From the NCBI GenBank assembly GCA_023248355.1, contig JAHFES010000006.1:1-49015 (forward strand): a stretch of DNA of 49,015 bases, given 5' to 3'. This document shows positions 16,712 to 25,586 of this stretch, piece by piece. Position numbers and translations under genes: made by a program. A model generated the notes under the pieces. That model had not been told where the DNA came from, ran no database searches, and saw only the letters and a list, made by a program, of their open reading frames with translations. How positions within the stretch are numbered: position 1 is the stretch's first letter; the number at the start of each line of letters is the position of its first letter. The DNA comes from Nitrospiraceae bacterium. Lineage in GTDB: Bacteria; Nitrospirota; Nitrospiria; Nitrospirales; Nitrospiraceae.

Positions 16712-17158
16712 TCAATTCGGGACGATTCGGAACTGACCACCGCCCTGCGTCATCACATAGAGTTCTCCGGTCTGCCGGTCAAACGAAAAGCGCCAGGGGT
16801 TACGCAGGCCCAGGCTCCAGATTTCTGCGGCGCCTCCGCCTGCGGCAAACGGATTGTCGATCCCATTCGTGCAAGCATTGCCGGTGGCCGGATCAAGGCG
16901 AAACAATTTGCCGAGGAGCGAGTTGATGTTCTGTCCGTTATTGCAGGGGCCACCGCTGCCGCCGCCTGCCGTGGAGCTGGGGTTGATGCCTTCAGCGAGC
17001 GTGGTGATCGCAAAGGTTTGACCGTCAATGTCGTACTCAATCCACGCGTCCTGGAAAATCCGGGCGGCCGTCAGCCCGAGATCCTGTTCGTAGAATCTCC
17101 TCGCGCGAACGATGTCTTTGACAGGGTACATTGTGAACGCAATTGATTTGACGGTCAT
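16712..17158 (-). pseudogene. Chimeric ORF: VOC-domain start fused to sugar-dehydrogenase (GSDH) fragments
   Basis: The 148-codon open frame is not one natural protein. Residues 1 to about 62 match the N-terminal half of a glyoxalase/VOC-fold protein (a PVKDIVRARRFYEQDLGL helix, then ITTLAEGINPS). From about residue 66 it becomes a PQQ-type glucose/sorbosone dehydrogenase segment (GSGGPCNNGQN, LLGKLFRLDP, EIWSLGLRNPWRFSFDR). After TGELY it jumps to what looks like the extreme C-terminus of that family (GGGQFRIVPN). Both joints fall in short Gly-rich or TGELY-like sequences that each partner plausibly has, which suggests microhomology-driven deletion. It starts 18 bp after the M1 peptidase stop and could be transcribed with it. 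Whether it is translated or functional is unknown; a true fused enzyme is unlikely because neither fold is complete. Confidence 0.7.
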
Positions 17159-17176
17159 ACGCCTCCCGATGACACG

Positions 17177-19915
17177 CTAGGGTTTGAGACGCTCTTTCAA
17201 GTGCCGCAGCTCTCGTTCACGAAATGCGACTGAGATGCGGAGCTGCTCCAAGTACTGCTCCAGCGTTTTGCCGCCGAGGTCGATCTTGCGGGTGGTGAAA
17301 AAGTCGCGGACGTCGCGTTCGAGTTCGGGGGTGGCGAGGCCGACGATACCGCCACACATGCGGCGCAGGCCTTGTTTCGGGAAGAGCCGGTCCATCTGAT
17401 CCCAGTTGGTCTTCACAAAGTCCCAGGCCAGCTCTCGGCCATAGACACTTCCCAGCACAGCGCTAACGATGAAGGGGGCGTCTTGCGTTCTGATCTCTCC
17501 GTTGATCGTGCGGGCCAGTGTGCGTGCGAGCAGCGCTGGGGACTGAAACGCCGCCAGTGAAAAGAGGTAGCGCCGTTCTTCTTGCGGCGTGGCGGCTGTG
17601 CGGTAGCGATCGGAGAACTCGTCGTAGCGTGCTTCATCGCCCGTATGGGCGAGGAGGGCCACGAGAGCGGGAATGACATTGGGGTCCACAGTGGCTGTGT
17701 CTTTTCTATACTGCTGATAGCGCTCCGCTGCTTGCTGCTGAGTGGCGGGATCATTGCCCAGTTTCCCCAGAGCGCCGATGAGTTCTCCTCGCAATTGCCG
17801 AACAAGGTCATTTTCTCCTGCCTGAGGCTGCCACCCCAATTCTGCAACCGCCGGGGCGACGCGAGCGCGGACGAAGGCCTCCAGAGCCGTGCGCTCGTTG
17901 GCGGTGCTGATGCGATTTAAGAAGGAGAAGGAATCGAGCAGGATCGCCCACACATTCTTGTCTCGCTCCTGCGTGAAATGGGCCGTCAATTGGAGATAAT
18001 CGGGCAGCGGCGTGAGTCCTGAGATGGTCGTGGCCCAGGCATCGCTGACCAGGTTGAAGCGCTCGCTCGGCGCGAGGTGATCCACACCTGCATCAAGCAA
18101 TTGCTGGAGCACGATGGAGTCATAACGAACCCGATAAAAGCCATGTCCGCCCTCGTTGATGAAAATGTGCTTGGCTCCTCGTGGAAGAGCGACGCGCGTT
18201 TCACGATCTGTGAGCAGCAGACGACGATGCTCGGTCTTGTCACCGGTTGTCATGCGGATCTGAACGGGAATCTGCCATTGGCTCGGTGAGGGGCCAGCGG
18301 TCAGGGGTGAGGGGTGAGCTAGATAGGTGAAGCGCTGTTGAGAAAGAACTAGTTCAGCGTCACCGTTCCGTTGGGCCGTCACGAGTGGATAGCCTGGCTG
18401 GAAGATCCAGCCATCCATGAGTTCAGGGACCGGCTGCTTGGCCGCCTGTCCCAGCGAAACCCACAAATCTTTCGTGTCGGCATTGCCGTAGGCATGGGCG
18501 CGGAGATACTCGCGAACGCCATCACGAAAGACGGTCGGTCCAATATGTTGTTCGAGCATGCGGAGGACGGAGGCCCCCTTTTCATAGGTCAACACGTCGA
18601 ACATGGCATCGGCATCCTTCGGCGCGCGAACGGGATACTCAATCGGTCGCGTGCTGTGCAAGCCGTCGACGGAGAAGGCGGCAGCCCGTGAGACGCTGAA
18701 AGCATCCCACCGCTTCCACTCCGGCTTCCACGCGTCGACGGCCAACATCTCCATGAAGGTGGCGAAGGCTTCGTTGAGCCAGAGTCCATTCCACCAAGAC
18801 ATCGTCACCAGATCGCCGAACCACATGTGGGCGTTCTCATGGGCAACCACGTCGGCTACCCGTTCAAGTTCCCCGTGTGTGCCGGTATGTTGATCGACGA
18901 GCAGCGCGGTTTCTCTGAAGGTAATAGCGCCGAGGTTTTCCATGGCGCCTGACGCAAAGTCGGGAATGGCGAGCAGATCCAGCTTGTCGCCGGGATACGG
19001 AATGCCGTAGTAGCCCTCGAAAAACTTCAGCGATGCCGCTGCGATCTCGTGGCCAAACGGGGTGAGTGGTTGCTTGCCGGGAACGGTCCAGAGCCGCAGT
19101 GGCGTCTTCCCGACGAACACCGGTGCGGTGGCTTCGATCTGCCCGACGATGAATGCAACAAGATAGGTCGACATCTTGATGCTGTCGGCGAAGCGCACCA
19201 CTTTCTTGCCGGCCTCGATGGACTCCGATGCGACTAACGTATTCGACACAGCGGTCAGGCCTGGATCGATGACCAGGGTTGTGGCAAACACAGCTTTGAA
19301 ATCCGGTTCATCCCAACAGGGAAAGGCCCGCCGCGCATCGGTGGCTTCAAATTGCGTCGCGGCCATCGTGTGCGCGACGCCGGCATGATCCTTATAGGTG
19401 CTGCGATAGAACCCGCGCAATTGGTCATTCAATTTCCCTTGAAAGGTCAGATGTAGCCGCCATTCACCGGGTGTGATGGACTGAGGAAACGTCAGCCGAC
19501 AGCGTTGTATCGAGTCTTCTAGATCAATCGTGGCGTCCAGCCGTTGACCTGTTGACCCTTCGAGCATGGCTGAAGCAATTGCGAGATCGATGGCGTTCAG
19601 AATGATTGTGCTTGTTGGCTGCTTGACCGTGAGGGTGATGGTTTCTTTGCCTGAGAATGTTGCGGTTGCGAGATCAGGTTCGAGCCGAAGATCGTATCGA
19701 AGCGGAAGAATGTGTCGGGGCAGTCGATAGGGATCGGTGCTGCTGGGCGTTTCATCAAGATTCATATCTTCGCCTTTCGGTCGTGCAGTCGTGGTTGCGG
19801 CACCAGCTGGCACGAGTGCTGAGAGAAGTGTGTGTGCTACTGGAAGGACCAGCAGGAAGCGGGCCTGTTTGGCCAAGATCTTGAACGCATGGCGTCTGCT
19901 GACGGACTCACTCAT
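17177..19915 (-). CDS. pepN: M1-family zinc aminopeptidase, probably exported
   Basis: This 912-aa protein has the GAMEN substrate motif (323-327), the zinc motif HENAH (359-363) and the downstream zinc ligand Glu382 in NEAFATF, then a long helical C-terminal domain. It is close to Ape2/tricorn-factor-type aminopeptidases. The N-terminus carries SRRHAFK and a hydrophobic stretch to about AGAATTT, suggesting Tat or Sec export. Translation from the internal ATG at codon 51 would give a cytosolic form. The start overlaps the rpiA stop by four bases, so it is coupled to the sugar-phosphate genes. It removes N-terminal residues from peptides. Confidence 0.9.
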   Translation of the reverse strand: MSESVSRRHAFKILAKQARFLLVLPVAHTLLSALVPAGAATTTARPKGEDMNLDETPSSTDPYRLPRHILPLRYDLRLEPDLATATFSGKETITLTVKQPTSTIILNAIDLAIASAMLEGSTGQRLDATIDLEDSIQRCRLTFPQSITPGEWRLHLTFQGKLNDQLRGFYRSTYKDHAGVAHTMAATQFEATDARRAFPCWDEPDFKAVFATTLVIDPGLTAVSNTLVASESIEAGKKVVRFADSIKMSTYLVAFIVGQIEATAPVFVGKTPLRLWTVPGKQPLTPFGHEIAAASLKFFEGYYGIPYPGDKLDLLAIPDFASGAMENLGAITFRETALLVDQHTGTHGELERVADVVAHENAHMWFGDLVTMSWWNGLWLNEAFATFMEMLAVDAWKPEWKRWDAFSVSRAAAFSVDGLHSTRPIEYPVRAPKDADAMFDVLTYEKGASVLRMLEQHIGPTVFRDGVREYLRAHAYGNADTKDLWVSLGQAAKQPVPELMDGWIFQPGYPLVTAQRNGDAELVLSQQRFTYLAHPSPLTAGPSPSQWQIPVQIRMTTGDKTEHRRLLLTDRETRVALPRGAKHIFINEGGHGFYRVRYDSIVLQQLLDAGVDHLAPSERFNLVSDAWATTISGLTPLPDYLQLTAHFTQERDKNVWAILLDSFSFLNRISTANERTALEAFVRARVAPAVAELGWQPQAGENDLVRQLRGELIGALGKLGNDPATQQQAAERYQQYRKDTATVDPNVIPALVALLAHTGDEARYDEFSDRYRTAATPQEERRYLFSLAAFQSPALLARTLARTINGEIRTQDAPFIVSAVLGSVYGRELAWDFVKTNWDQMDRLFPKQGLRRMCGGIVGLATPELERDVRDFFTTRKIDLGGKTLEQYLEQLRISVAFRERELRHLKERLKP

Positions 19916-20610
19916 GTCCTCGGGGCATGTTGGATTTGGACGCCTTGGGGTGTGCCGACGATTAAGACGTCCGTTCGGTTGACGAAAAGGCCGGTTTCCA
20001 CGATCCCGGGAATTTGGTTCAATGCGATTTCGAGTTCTCTCGGCTGGTCAATCCTTGCGAGATGGACATCCACAATCATGTTGCCGGCCTCGGTTTTGAA
20101 TGGAACACCGTTTCGTTCTCGGAGTACTACACGGCTCTTGGTGAGTGCTTCGATTTCGCGCGCCGTACTTCCCCAGCCAAAGGGAATGACTTCAATGGGA
20201 AGCGGGAATGACCCTCCGAGCACCGGGACCTGCTTTGTATGATCGACCAATACAATGAACTGCTTGGCTGAGGCAGCGACGATCTTTTCTTTCAAAAGTG
20301 CTCCGCCACCGCCTTTGATCAGGTTGAATCCGGGATCGACCTGATCGGCTCCATCGATGGCCACGTCAATCTCCCAACGGTTGTCGGTATCAATGAGAGT
20401 GATCCCAGACTGTTTCGCGAGCATGGCTGTTTCTTGCGACGTCGGCACGGCGCGCAGCTTCATGCCAGCGCGAACCTTCTCGCCCAATGTAATCACCATA
20501 TGTTTCGCAGTGGAGCCGGTGCCGAGTCCGATCACCATCCCGTCGCGGACGAACTCGACGGCTTTTACGGCAGCAGCTTTTTTGAGGCTGTCGAGATCCA
20601 TTGAAGTCAT
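19912..20610 (-). CDS. rpiA: Ribose-5-phosphate isomerase A
   Basis: This 232-aa enzyme has the GLGTGSTAKH phosphate loop, the catalytic-site segment DGADQVD, and the KGGGGALLKEK motif with the general-base Glu, all characteristic of RpiA. It interconverts ribose-5-phosphate and ribulose-5-phosphate in the pentose phosphate and reductive pentose steps. It sits in a run of genes coupled by tiny overlaps: 1 bp with glk upstream and 4 bp with pepN downstream. Confidence 0.95.
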   Translation of the reverse strand: MTSMDLDSLKKAAAVKAVEFVRDGMVIGLGTGSTAKHMVITLGEKVRAGMKLRAVPTSQETAMLAKQSGITLIDTDNRWEIDVAIDGADQVDPGFNLIKGGGGALLKEKIVAASAKQFIVLVDHTKQVPVLGGSFPLPIEVIPFGWGSTAREIEALTKSRVVLRERNGVPFKTEAGNMIVDVHLARIDQPRELEIALNQIPGIVETGLFVNRTDVLIVGTPQGVQIQHAPRT

Positions 20611-21683
20611 TATTGGCCCGGTGCGTGGGAGAGGGCGCTGGCGACGGAGGCTGCCCCGAGCAGAGCTGTCTGCTGGTTCATGACCACCTTCACAGGCATG
20701 TTGCTCAATAATCGTTTGTAGCGACCCTTGTTCGTGAAGGATTTCATGAACGCTCCGTCTTGGAGTTTCTTGATGAGTTTCGGCGCGATACCGCCGGCGA
20801 CATAGACTCCATCGAGCGAGAGCGCTTTCAGCGCGAGATTGCCGGCTTCTGCGCCATAAATCGATGCGAAGAGGTCTAGGGTCTGCTTGGCAATCTCTGC
20901 CTGCCCTTTCAATCCGGCTTCGGCAATCTCAGCGGCTGCGTTGCCGGCTTTGATCTTTTCCGCAAGCCAGGTCGGTTCGTTACTCTTCGTGTCGCGGATG
21001 TATTCGTAGATCGCGTGCAATCCTGGGCCTGAGAGTATTCGCTCATAACTGACATGGAGGTACTGGCTGCGTAGATAGCGGAGCAGCTCAATTTCGTAGT
21101 CGTTGTTCGGGGCGAAGTCCGTATGGCCTCCTTCTGACGGCATGGGGCGATACGATTTCCCGTCCCAAAAGAGAATGGCTTCACCTAGTCCTGTTCCGGC
21201 GGCAATGAGTGCCAAGGCCTGTCTCTTCTTTGGCGGGATACCGGGATTGAGCGTCTCAAGCTCGTCAGGCCGCAGCAGCAAGATTCCATAGGCCGTCGCT
21301 TCAAGGTCGTTGAGCAATTGCACGCGTGGAATGTCGAACTGCTTGGCGATGGCTGGGCCATCGACGACCCAGGGAAGATTGGTGGTATGGCTATGGTTCT
21401 CGATGACCGGTCCGGCGACCCCGAAGCAAGCGGCGGCAAGCTTGAGGGGCTCGGCAGGCGGGGCGTCTTTCGGCGCATCGTCGCTGCCTGGTTCCGCCGT
21501 CTCTAACTCGTCTATCGGAGTCGGTGGTTTGGGCGGCGTGAGGAACTCTTCAAGGATCTCTTCGAGGGACTTGTAGTCGGCGCTATGGAAGGACTCGATG
21601 CGAATCGGTTCAGCTCGCTCGGTGGTCCAATCATAGAGGGCCAGGTTGGTCTTCGTCCCGCCGATATCGCCTGCTAGGATCAT
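20610..21683 (-). CDS. glk: Glucokinase (ROK-unrelated Glk type)
   Basis: The start ILAGDIGGTKTNLAL is the ATP phosphate-binding motif of bacterial glucokinase. Further blocks are FGVAGPV, LLNDLEATAYG, AGTGLGEA and EGGHTDFAP. The 357-aa length is longer than E. coli Glk because of a Pro/Glu/Asp-rich insert around residues 49-80, between the first two motifs. It phosphorylates glucose to glucose-6-phosphate. Its place beside pgl and pgi suggests internal sugar (for example glycogen-derived glucose) is fed into the central pathways; that is inference. Confidence 0.92.
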   Translation of the reverse strand: MILAGDIGGTKTNLALYDWTTERAEPIRIESFHSADYKSLEEILEEFLTPPKPPTPIDELETAEPGSDDAPKDAPPAEPLKLAAACFGVAGPVIENHSHTTNLPWVVDGPAIAKQFDIPRVQLLNDLEATAYGILLLRPDELETLNPGIPPKKRQALALIAAGTGLGEAILFWDGKSYRPMPSEGGHTDFAPNNDYEIELLRYLRSQYLHVSYERILSGPGLHAIYEYIRDTKSNEPTWLAEKIKAGNAAAEIAEAGLKGQAEIAKQTLDLFASIYGAEAGNLALKALSLDGVYVAGGIAPKLIKKLQDGAFMKSFTNKGRYKRLLSNMPVKVVMNQQTALLGAASVASALSHAPGQ

Positions 21684-21705
21684 ATCGCCTCATTGACCGA
21701 GTTCT

Positions 21706-22464
21706 TCAGCGGCGGCTGGTCAGCTGCTGCGCTGCGGAGTGGTCGAGCATCCAAATCAGTTGGCCCGAGTCCGGTGCGACCATGGCTGCCGGGAACGCTC
21801 GGTCTGCTGCGCTCTTCGGCTCCAAGATGGCGCGCACCATGGGTGCTTTACCCACACCGGTGACCAGGAACAGTACCACAGTCGCCCGGTTGAGCACACC
21901 TAGAGTCAGCGTGAGGCGAAATGGAATGCCTGTGGGGGCTTGACCGACGGTGACAACTCGCGTCCGGTCCTGCAGTGCCGAGGTTCCAGGAAACAACGAG
22001 GCGGTATGTCCGTCGTCTCCCAGGCCGAGGAGGATTAAGTCGATCTGTGGGAATTCCTGGGCGACACAGTGCGTAAGTCCTCGTAACGTTTCCTCATACT
22101 CGCGTGCAGCGGACCCGTGGTCCGGGATCTCGCCCTTCATCCGATAGATCTGACCGGGAGCAATGCCTAACGGCTGAAACAGTGCCGCCTGCGCCATCCC
22201 AAAATTACTTTCTGGGTGTTCAGGCGGAATGCAGCGTTCGTCTCCAAAGAGGAAGAGGATTTGTCGCCAATTGAATCGTCCCTTCCATTCTGGAGAGGTC
22301 AGGGTCTGATATAAAATTCTTGGCGTGGACCCGCCGGACAGCGCGATGAGAAACTGGCCCTTGGATTGGATGGCCTGTTCGCTGATCCGATGGATCAGTG
22401 CTGCTGCGTCATGAGCCCACTCCTGCGCATCGCGTGCGATGCGGATGTCAGGTGCGGCAGTCAT
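21706..22464 (-). CDS. pgl: 6-phosphogluconolactonase
   Basis: This 252-aa enzyme has the NagB/SugarP-isomerase fold with ALSGGSTPRILYQ near the start, LFGDERCIPPEHPESNFG in the middle and LGLGDDGHTASLFPGT, which carries the catalytic His in DGHTAS. It hydrolyses 6-phosphogluconolactone in the oxidative pentose phosphate pathway. The start at 22462-22464 (MTAAPDIRI) leaves one base to the pgi stop; the longer upstream frame lies inside pgi. zwf and gnd are not in this window. Confidence 0.93.
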   Translation of the reverse strand: MTAAPDIRIARDAQEWAHDAAALIHRISEQAIQSKGQFLIALSGGSTPRILYQTLTSPEWKGRFNWRQILFLFGDERCIPPEHPESNFGMAQAALFQPLGIAPGQIYRMKGEIPDHGSAAREYEETLRGLTHCVAQEFPQIDLILLGLGDDGHTASLFPGTSALQDRTRVVTVGQAPTGIPFRLTLTLGVLNRATVVLFLVTGVGKAPMVRAILEPKSAADRAFPAAMVAPDSGQLIWMLDHSAAQQLTSRR

Positions 22465-22465
22465 T

Positions 22466-24166
22466 CTAACGGTGGGAGGACCGGAGGCGCTTTTTCCGTG
22501 CTGTCGCGCGCCGGCGGGTTGATCGAATGGGCGCAAGGGCAGCAGATAAGGCCTTCACCGTTGCAGCTTGGTTCTGCCCTAACTGGACCAGGATGGCGTG
22601 GCGATGGTGCGTGCGCAGCGATTCCACATCACCCGCGGCTTGTGCTTGGGCCAACGTTCCGAACGAAAACGGTTTGCCAGGGATCGTCACGTCGGGAGTC
22701 ATTCGATCCACGAGCTCCAAGAAGATCCCGGTATTCGGCCCGCCCTTGTGCAATTGCCCGGTCGAATGGAGATAGCGGGGACCGTACCCAAATGTCGTCG
22801 TGACATGGTAGCGCGAGACGAGTGTCTTGCGTAGCCGGCTGACGGCTGTCTCGAACTGACGCGAAGGGGTGGTATAAGCCAGGATGGCGACATAAGCGCC
22901 AGTCTGTAGATGGGTAGCCAGGTCTTGCGCGGCTTGTTTGGGATTGCTGCTTATTTGTTTGGGGAGACGACCTGTCGATTGGAACATTCCAAGGACACGA
23001 TTGGTATTGTCTTTACTCTCTTGAACATTCGGCTGGTCGAACGGATGTATGCCGAGCACGTGCCCGGCTATGGCCGTCGCACATTCCCATCTGAAAAATT
23101 CCCCCCCAAGGTCATACCGATCCTTGAGATCGAATTGCAGAACCGGGTGCTGGGCTTTGACGAGAGCCTGAACTTGTCGATCGAGCACGCCGTTCTTCTC
23201 TCCCTTGAGGCGCAGATACACGAAGAAGCGGTCGGTTCCGTACGCGGTTGGCGCCAGGACCGGTTCCTGTGCCACGGGAATCACTCCAGTCCCTTCCTTG
23301 CCGGTGCTTTCTGCCAATAATTGCTCGACCCACAGTCCAAATGTTGAGACGGCAGGTGAAGCAATGACGGTGACCTTGTCGCGCCCCGCCTTGGCGAAAT
23401 CCCCCAGCGCTGCTCCGAGATACGCGCCAGGATTGGACTCGATGGCTGTCTCCATGCGGCAATGTTCCGCCATGCCAGCAGCGCGGTCTAAGAGTTTCTC
23501 GACATCGATCCCAAGCAGTGCGGCGGGAACGAGGCCGAACAGGGAGAGGACGGAATACCGCCCTCCGATGTCAGGGGGATTGGTAAACGTTTGTCCAAAA
23601 CCATATTCCTGAGCCATTTTCTCCAGACCAGTTCCTGGATCGGTGATGGCGACGAATTGGTTTCCTCCATGGTTGCCCTTGGTTTTCGTCACGAGCTTCC
23701 AGAAGTGCGCGAAGAGCGACATGACTTCGATGGTCCCTCCGGACTTGCTTGCGACGAGAAAGAGCGTTCGGGCCGGAGTAATTGCTTTGGTCACCTGTCG
23801 AACCCAGGCGGGGACGGTCGAGTCAAGCACCCAGAGTCGTGGCGCTCCTTTCTGGGATCCAAAGGACGTGCGCAGAACTTCCGGCCCCAGACTGCTGCCG
23901 CCCATGCCGAGCAGTACCACGTCTTTAATTCGCATCTGCTTGGCTACTGACACACAGCGCTCAAGATGTTCGACTTGTTGGCGCATTTGGTCCTGCACGG
24001 TCAACCAGCCAAGGCGGTCGGCGATCTCCCGGGGCTCCGCCTTCCAGAGCCGATGATCTTTGGCCCATAGCCGTTCGACGACGCGCTGCCGCTGTAGGCC
24101 CTGAAGGGTTGGGGTGATTTGATCCTGAAACTGTGTCGCGAGTTGTTCGCGTGATGGTGTCGGCAT
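22466..24166 (-). CDS. pgi: Glucose-6-phosphate isomerase
   Basis: This 566-aa enzyme shows the SIS-fold blocks VVLLGMGGSSLGPEV and VASKSGGTIEV (phosphosugar binding), PDIGGRYSVLS, and the C-terminal segment with LHKGGPNTGIF. This divergent form resembles the Pgi half of transaldolase-Pgi fusions seen in other bacteria, but here it stands alone. The ATG at 24164-24166 follows AGGGAGA at a good distance; the frame extends upstream without support. The C-terminus is rich in Arg and Lys. It is the first gene of the pgi-pgl-glk-rpiA-pepN operon. Confidence 0.92.
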   Translation of the reverse strand: MPTPSREQLATQFQDQITPTLQGLQRQRVVERLWAKDHRLWKAEPREIADRLGWLTVQDQMRQQVEHLERCVSVAKQMRIKDVVLLGMGGSSLGPEVLRTSFGSQKGAPRLWVLDSTVPAWVRQVTKAITPARTLFLVASKSGGTIEVMSLFAHFWKLVTKTKGNHGGNQFVAITDPGTGLEKMAQEYGFGQTFTNPPDIGGRYSVLSLFGLVPAALLGIDVEKLLDRAAGMAEHCRMETAIESNPGAYLGAALGDFAKAGRDKVTVIASPAVSTFGLWVEQLLAESTGKEGTGVIPVAQEPVLAPTAYGTDRFFVYLRLKGEKNGVLDRQVQALVKAQHPVLQFDLKDRYDLGGEFFRWECATAIAGHVLGIHPFDQPNVQESKDNTNRVLGMFQSTGRLPKQISSNPKQAAQDLATHLQTGAYVAILAYTTPSRQFETAVSRLRKTLVSRYHVTTTFGYGPRYLHSTGQLHKGGPNTGIFLELVDRMTPDVTIPGKPFSFGTLAQAQAAGDVESLRTHHRHAILVQLGQNQAATVKALSAALAPIRSTRRRATARKKRLRSSHR

Positions 24167-24270
24167 GGAATCTCCCTCGGACAAATCGGTGTGGTGCATG
24201 TGTGGGGAGTCGGCTGGTATCTTATGAATCCAGAGGCGAAAAGGCAACGCCAACTCAGGACCGCGCTAAT

Positions 24271-24909
24271 CTATTTATCGGTCGCTCGGCGAATGACTAA
24301 AGACATGCCGTCAACGAGCGACCATGCCAAGGATTGCGCATGCTCGGCTGACAAGGTGACTTGAAGATACGGATGTCGTTGACTGGCCTGGTCTGTGAAG
24401 AAAGAGTTTCCCCAGTTCTGCAATCGCCGCCACCACGTTTTCCCGGAGGACAAGCTCCATTGGAGCGGACTTTCCCCTGCTGTCGGTAGGATTTCGAGTG
24501 TGAGTGGTGGGGTACACGACAGCGTGTACTGAATTGGCATGTCGGCTAGGGAAATCGGTTCTTGGTCGACCGTTGCAGTGGGGTCAATTTTGCGGCGTAC
24601 GACGGCCGGGCGGGAGTGCAAGCGAAAGGTTCCCGCCATTGATTGACTGGAAGTTGCAGACCAGCCTCCGATGGGTATTCGATGGAGTTCTATTCCGCGG
24701 CCTTTGATTTGTACGGTTTGAGTCACGAGATCGATCAGGACATAGGTCTGGGGTCGAGCCGCCAGTTTCAGTTCTTCTTCGAGGACGCGAGAGGCCTCTT
24801 GAAGTGAAGCCGCATCATTGACGTTGACATCGGGGAAGACCTCAACGTCCGCCGCCCAGCTTGGGGTGGCGAAGGAAAGCAAGAGGAGGACAAATGCGCA
24901 GAGGTTCAT
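24271..24909 (-). CDS. Secreted L,D-transpeptidase-like protein lacking the catalytic motif
   Basis: This is a 212-aa protein with a clear signal peptide (residues 1 to about 20, ending PSWA). The N-terminal part (TYVLIDLVTQTVQIKGRGIE) mirrors the first strands of the neighbouring YkuD enzyme (PYILVDTARNHLYVKRQQE), and the C-terminal part (SLAWSLVDGMSLVI) mirrors its last strand. However, the His...(S/T)-x-G-C active-site block is absent. It may be a pseudoenzyme or a helper for the two enzymes upstream. The start was set at ATG 24907-24909, giving a clean signal peptide; an upstream ATG at 24931-24933 is possible. It lies 28 bp after the previous gene. The YkuD relation is my inference from short matches. 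Confidence 0.6.
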   Translation of the reverse strand: MNLCAFVLLLLSFATPSWAADVEVFPDVNVNDAASLQEASRVLEEELKLAARPQTYVLIDLVTQTVQIKGRGIELHRIPIGGWSATSSQSMAGTFRLHSRPAVVRRKIDPTATVDQEPISLADMPIQYTLSCTPPLTLEILPTAGESPLQWSLSSGKTWWRRLQNWGNSFFTDQASQRHPYLQVTLSAEHAQSLAWSLVDGMSLVIRRATDK

Positions 24910-24937
24910 GGATGGTTTCTGCGCCGGCAGCACACGA

Positions 24938-25573
24938 TTAGAAAATCATGATCGGTGTCCCAACTCGTGCGAGCTGGTACACACTTTTGAGGTCGCCATC
25001 ATTCAGTCGGATACAGCCATGGGTGACGTTTTTCCCCAAAAGGCGCGTATACAATGTTCCGTGAATGAAATAGCCTTTTCCAAATCCCAGCGCATACTCC
25101 CCGAGGACACCCTGCTCGACGCGATCGGCGGGATTCTTGGGAACCATCAAGCCTTCTTCGATGAAGGCCCAATCGGGCTTGACCCACACGGGGTTGGTGA
25201 GTTTCGACTGCACGGAAAATTCTCCCCGGGGTGTATCGAACACCCATTGGTCATTGCCATCTCCAGGTTTGTCGAGAATGGTTCCGCTCCCCGTTGAGGC
25301 GATGGCGTCGAGGACGACTTCCTGTTGCCGCTTGACGTACAGATGATTTCGAGCCGTGTCCACCAAGATATAGGGCTGATGGGGTATGAGTTGGGACAGT
25401 TGTTTGGAAAGCATCTTGTACCGTGCTTGGAGGCTGCGAATGCTCGCTTCGTCAAGGGCGGGAGACTGGGACGATTCAGGGCTGGAGGATATCACCTGGC
25501 TGCTGTGTGGCACGGTCGCCACGAGCAGTCCTACTATGATCACTGCTGAGAGAGAGAGAAGCACCCGTGCCAT
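24938..25573 (-). CDS. L,D-transpeptidase (YkuD domain), ErfK/YbiS-like
   Basis: This 211-aa protein has an N-terminal membrane/signal segment, a short helical region, and a YkuD catalytic domain ending with FIHGTLYTRLLG...THGCIRL. The conserved His, Ser/Thr-His-Gly-Cys and Arg of active L,D-transpeptidases are all present. It would form 3-3 cross-links in peptidoglycan or attach proteins to diaminopimelate. The ATG at 25571-25573 (MARVLLSL) is preferred over upstream GTG codons. It is 13 bp from the preceding transpeptidase-fold gene and in the same cluster as a lipoprotein with a lysine C-terminus. Confidence 0.9.
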   Translation of the reverse strand: MARVLLSLSAVIIVGLLVATVPHSSQVISSSPESSQSPALDEASIRSLQARYKMLSKQLSQLIPHQPYILVDTARNHLYVKRQQEVVLDAIASTGSGTILDKPGDGNDQWVFDTPRGEFSVQSKLTNPVWVKPDWAFIEEGLMVPKNPADRVEQGVLGEYALGFGKGYFIHGTLYTRLLGKNVTHGCIRLNDGDLKSVYQLARVGTPIMIF

Positions 25574-25586
25574 AGTCACCACCCGC

